A DNA stretch of 64,000 nt. It comes from Planctomycetota bacterium (GTDB lineage Bacteria; Planctomycetota; Planctomycetia; Planctomycetales; Planctomycetaceae). The stretch spans positions 1 through 64,000 of the forward strand of contig JAEZFD010000061.1 in the NCBI GenBank assembly GCA_023417655.1. The letters are read 5' to 3'. The notes beneath the pieces are model-generated. The model saw only the letters and a list, made by a program, of their open reading frames with translations. It was not told the DNA's origin and did no database searches. Shown in pieces: positions 62,119 to 64,000 of this stretch; position 1 is the stretch's first letter, and the number at the start of each line of letters is the position of its first letter. The position numbers were made by a program, and so were the translations under genes.

Positions 62119-63141
62119 TTATTGAGCTGGAGGAGGGGTCGCTCCTGCGGGGGGGCTCTGTTCGGCCGGAGTTACGACAGCGGCGGCCGCCTGACGCATC
62201 ATCTCCAGATACACGAGAGTTTCGTCCTTTTCCTCGAGACCTGGAGGAGCCATATAGACGAACTGCTTTTCCTGAATCGGCTGGTCCAGTTGGACATTGG
62301 TAAACTCGACCGTGATCAGCGGAGCCAGTGTCTTTCCGTTCGGCTCGGTCAGTTTCAGATACAGGAATTTCTCAGGGAAGAGTGTCTCCTGATCCAGATA
62401 GAGTCGTACGACGTCGGGCAGGAATCCGGCGATCTGTCCACTGGCAGGACCGAGGCCGGCGAGAAGTTCTGCCTGACGATCCGGCCGCATTCGTCCCTGC
62501 AGGACGAGAAAGTTGCGGCCATCCAGATTCTGGACGCGGGCAGGTTCCAGCAGAAGAGTTCGCTCCAGCATTGCGAGAATGGCAGGGATTCCTCCGAGTC
62601 CGATCTCTGCAGAACGGAGTGCGTCTGACAGATTCGAGGTCGGATTAGCGTCTTTGATTCCCAGTGCTTCGCGGCGGATCCTCTGAATATCCCGGCGTGT
62701 CAGCTCCATCTCCGGGGCAGCGACGTCCTGATGCTTCGGAGAAATGGGAGTGATCTGACGTCGGGTATGCAGAATCTGACCGTCGCAAACTTCCAGAAAC
62801 TCTCCCTGCAGATCGCCGAGCTGCAGTTGATATTGAAGCCGATACCGGAAGCCAGTGCCTGAGGCATAGGTTCCACGGGACTGCAGCCGGTACTCACCGA
62901 GTGAAATCAACTGGGTGATCTCAGCCTGGACCGACTGTCGTTCGAAAAGTCGATTCCGGGACTGCCGCAGGATCTCGGTCGCCTGCGGATCCGATTCGGT
63001 GACGGCAGCGGCAGATTCTGCCGGAACTTTGTCTCCGGTCGCCGCCGTATCAGATTGCTGCAGCGCAAAAACGCCGGCAACGTGTCCTGAAACGACAATT
63101 ATTGCCGTAACAGCGACCGTTAATGTGGAGAGTTTGTTCAT
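62119..63141 (-). CDS. Exported protein of unknown function (possible LolA-like or DUF1571-like fold)
   Basis: 340 residues. N-terminal export segment TVAVTAIIVVSGHVAGVFA. The body alternates beta strands in a pattern reminiscent of lipoprotein-carrier folds: SVQAEITQLISLGEYRLQSRGTYASGTGFRYRLQYQLQLGDLQGEFLEVCDGQILHTRR, NFLVLQGRMRPD, VRLYLDQETLFPEKFLYLKL and LAPLITVEFTNVQLDQPI. It ends in an Ala/Pro-rich tail. The fold assignment is inference and the family is not certain. Monocistronic, divergent from the lipoprotein gene at 63361. Confidence 0.75.
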   Translation of the reverse strand: MNKLSTLTVAVTAIIVVSGHVAGVFALQQSDTAATGDKVPAESAAAVTESDPQATEILRQSRNRLFERQSVQAEITQLISLGEYRLQSRGTYASGTGFRYRLQYQLQLGDLQGEFLEVCDGQILHTRRQITPISPKHQDVAAPEMELTRRDIQRIRREALGIKDANPTSNLSDALRSAEIGLGGIPAILAMLERTLLLEPARVQNLDGRNFLVLQGRMRPDRQAELLAGLGPASGQIAGFLPDVVRLYLDQETLFPEKFLYLKLTEPNGKTLAPLITVEFTNVQLDQPIQEKQFVYMAPPGLEEKDETLVYLEMMRQAAAAVVTPAEQSPPAGATPPPAQ

Positions 63142-63360
63142 GTTGTCCCGAAGGTGCCGGATTTTCCAAAGATTGCTGCCGCGTCAATCCGAAAACAGAG
63201 TAGTCCGAAGAGTCATTCCGTACAGCGTATTACTGGCAGAGGGCGACCTCCAGCAGTTCACGACATCGCGGCAGATCGGTCGGATTTTAGCCATTCACGG
63301 AAAGATTGGTCGACCGCAATCCGGAGCAAAACACCGGGACCACAAGGAAGAGGACAAGCG

Positions 63361-64000
63361 ATGAGATTGTATTTCCTGGCACTGGGCACTTTGCTCATCG
63401 TGTGTGTGGGCTGCGCCGTCGATGGTCAGCAAGTCCTTCACAAGAATGAATACCATGCGCCACCGGCGCAGATGCTGGCTCAGCCTGGACCAATGGTCGG
63501 CGGGCCTGGACCCGGGGTCATGGGGCCCCACCTGACGCTTGCGTCGCATCAGACTCCAGCAGCCGCGGGACCTGGCTATGGCATGCCAATGTCGATGGCC
63601 TGTCCACCAGGCGGCCCTGGTATGGGCGGTCCCGGAATGGGCGGACCTGGTCCAGCTTTCATTCCGAACGGTCCACCACGGACCTCTCAGGTTCGTTTCC
63701 TTGGACCTGAAGGGATGTCCATCGGCTGGCAGATCGGCCCTGCCTTCGCGGAAAACCAGTTGCAGGCTCCCGCCCGCTACAACTTCCCGCAGGCAGCAAC
63801 TTACCGTCTGAAGTTCTCCGGGATCCCCGGACGTGAAGGTCTGACGATCTATCCGTCACTCCACGTCTACCCTGTGCTGCCCCAGACCGCTGCCTATCTC
63901 GAACACAATGCTCTGCCGCTGCGTGTCACCGATGAAGACCTGGATCAGGTCGAAACCAACAACTTCGTGACCAAAGTGATCTATCTGCCAGATGCACGCT
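63361..64000 (+). CDS. Lipoprotein with Gly/Pro/Met-rich segment (cut by window end)
   Basis: At least 213 residues; the frame is open at the window end. GGAAGAGGA lies upstream of ATG 63361. Signal sequence YFLALGTLLIVCVGC with lipobox VCVGC. Then a Pro/Gly/Met-rich linker (GPGPGVMG; GGPGMGGPGMGGPGPAF) and a compact domain starting about SQVRFLGPEGMSIGWQIGPAFAENQLQAPARYNFPQAATYRLKFSGIPGREGLTIYPSLHVYPVLPQTAAYLEHNALPLRVTDEDLDQVETNNFVTKVIYLP. Lipoproteins of this shape are common in planctomycetes. Function unknown. Confidence 0.85.
   Translation, partial: MRLYFLALGTLLIVCVGCAVDGQQVLHKNEYHAPPAQMLAQPGPMVGGPGPGVMGPHLTLASHQTPAAAGPGYGMPMSMACPPGGPGMGGPGMGGPGPAFIPNGPPRTSQVRFLGPEGMSIGWQIGPAFAENQLQAPARYNFPQAATYRLKFSGIPGREGLTIYPSLHVYPVLPQTAAYLEHNALPLRVTDEDLDQVETNNFVTKVIYLPDAR

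Overview
The window looks like chromosomal DNA from a planctomycete, probably order Planctomycetales. The evidence is a set of families typical of that phylum: two DUF1559 pseudopilin-like proteins, a DUF1592-type cytochrome paired with a DUF1552 protein, a DUF1549/DUF1553 cytochrome paired with a DUF1501 protein, a FAD oxidoreductase with a golvesin-like C-terminal domain, and many signal-peptide or lipobox proteins of unknown function. Genus cannot be decided from sequence reading alone.

Layout. 1-196 is a perfect-period 14-bp tandem array, followed by pgk (424-1644). 1927-3226 is a tight three-gene cassette of small uncharacterised proteins. Then come a zinc-ribbon membrane protein (3399-4502) and a minus-strand run: alpha/beta-hydrolase, exported methyltransferase, prepilin peptidase, aroK (4526-8424); YdeP-type molybdopterin oxidoreductase, fdhD, tyrS (8609-13305); and two exported TPR-type proteins, one of 1410 residues (13596-19015). 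Plus-strand genes follow: a squalene/phytoene synthase, a YciE-like ferritin-fold protein, and the DUF1592/DUF1552 pair; a tRNA-Gly lies on the minus strand between them. The minus-strand pepP-accB-accC cluster (25891-29345) supplies early fatty-acid synthesis. 29630-41168 holds small membrane proteins, a metallophosphoesterase, a methyltransferase, glyS, two DUF1559 genes, an SH3-like exported protein and queC. 41806-45546 holds a thioredoxin-fold protein, rlmN, a small CxxC protein and a membrane-anchored nuclease.

At 45683-47375 a tRNA-Phe gene is followed by a mini-island of about 1.6 kb. It carries a short XRE-like regulator and a two-TM protein with a C-terminal Mrr endonuclease domain, and ends in a decayed second copy of the tRNA-Phe with an identical 19-nt 3' end. 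A UUCG-loop terminator, probably the original tRNA terminator, lies just beyond. No integrase is present. The rest holds an exported ArsC/LMW-phosphatase-like protein, mqnD, the DUF1549-1553/DUF1501 pair, an SGNH hydrolase, a GNAT-type acyltransferase, exported low-complexity proteins, a FAD oxidoreductase, a phytanoyl-CoA dioxygenase-like protein, nadK and a lipoprotein cut by the window edge.

Housekeeping functions visible are glycolysis, shikimate, fatty-acid initiation, NADP, queuosine, menaquinone (futalosine route), tRNA charging and rRNA methylation. The most promising places for undescribed biology are the three-gene cassette at 1927-3226 (its last product has a Cys/His pattern suggestive of an NlpC/P60-like hydrolase) and the tRNA-Phe mini-island. 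A dispersed 36-nt element, reduced to a palindromic core in one copy, is also worth attention because it overlaps two stop codons.
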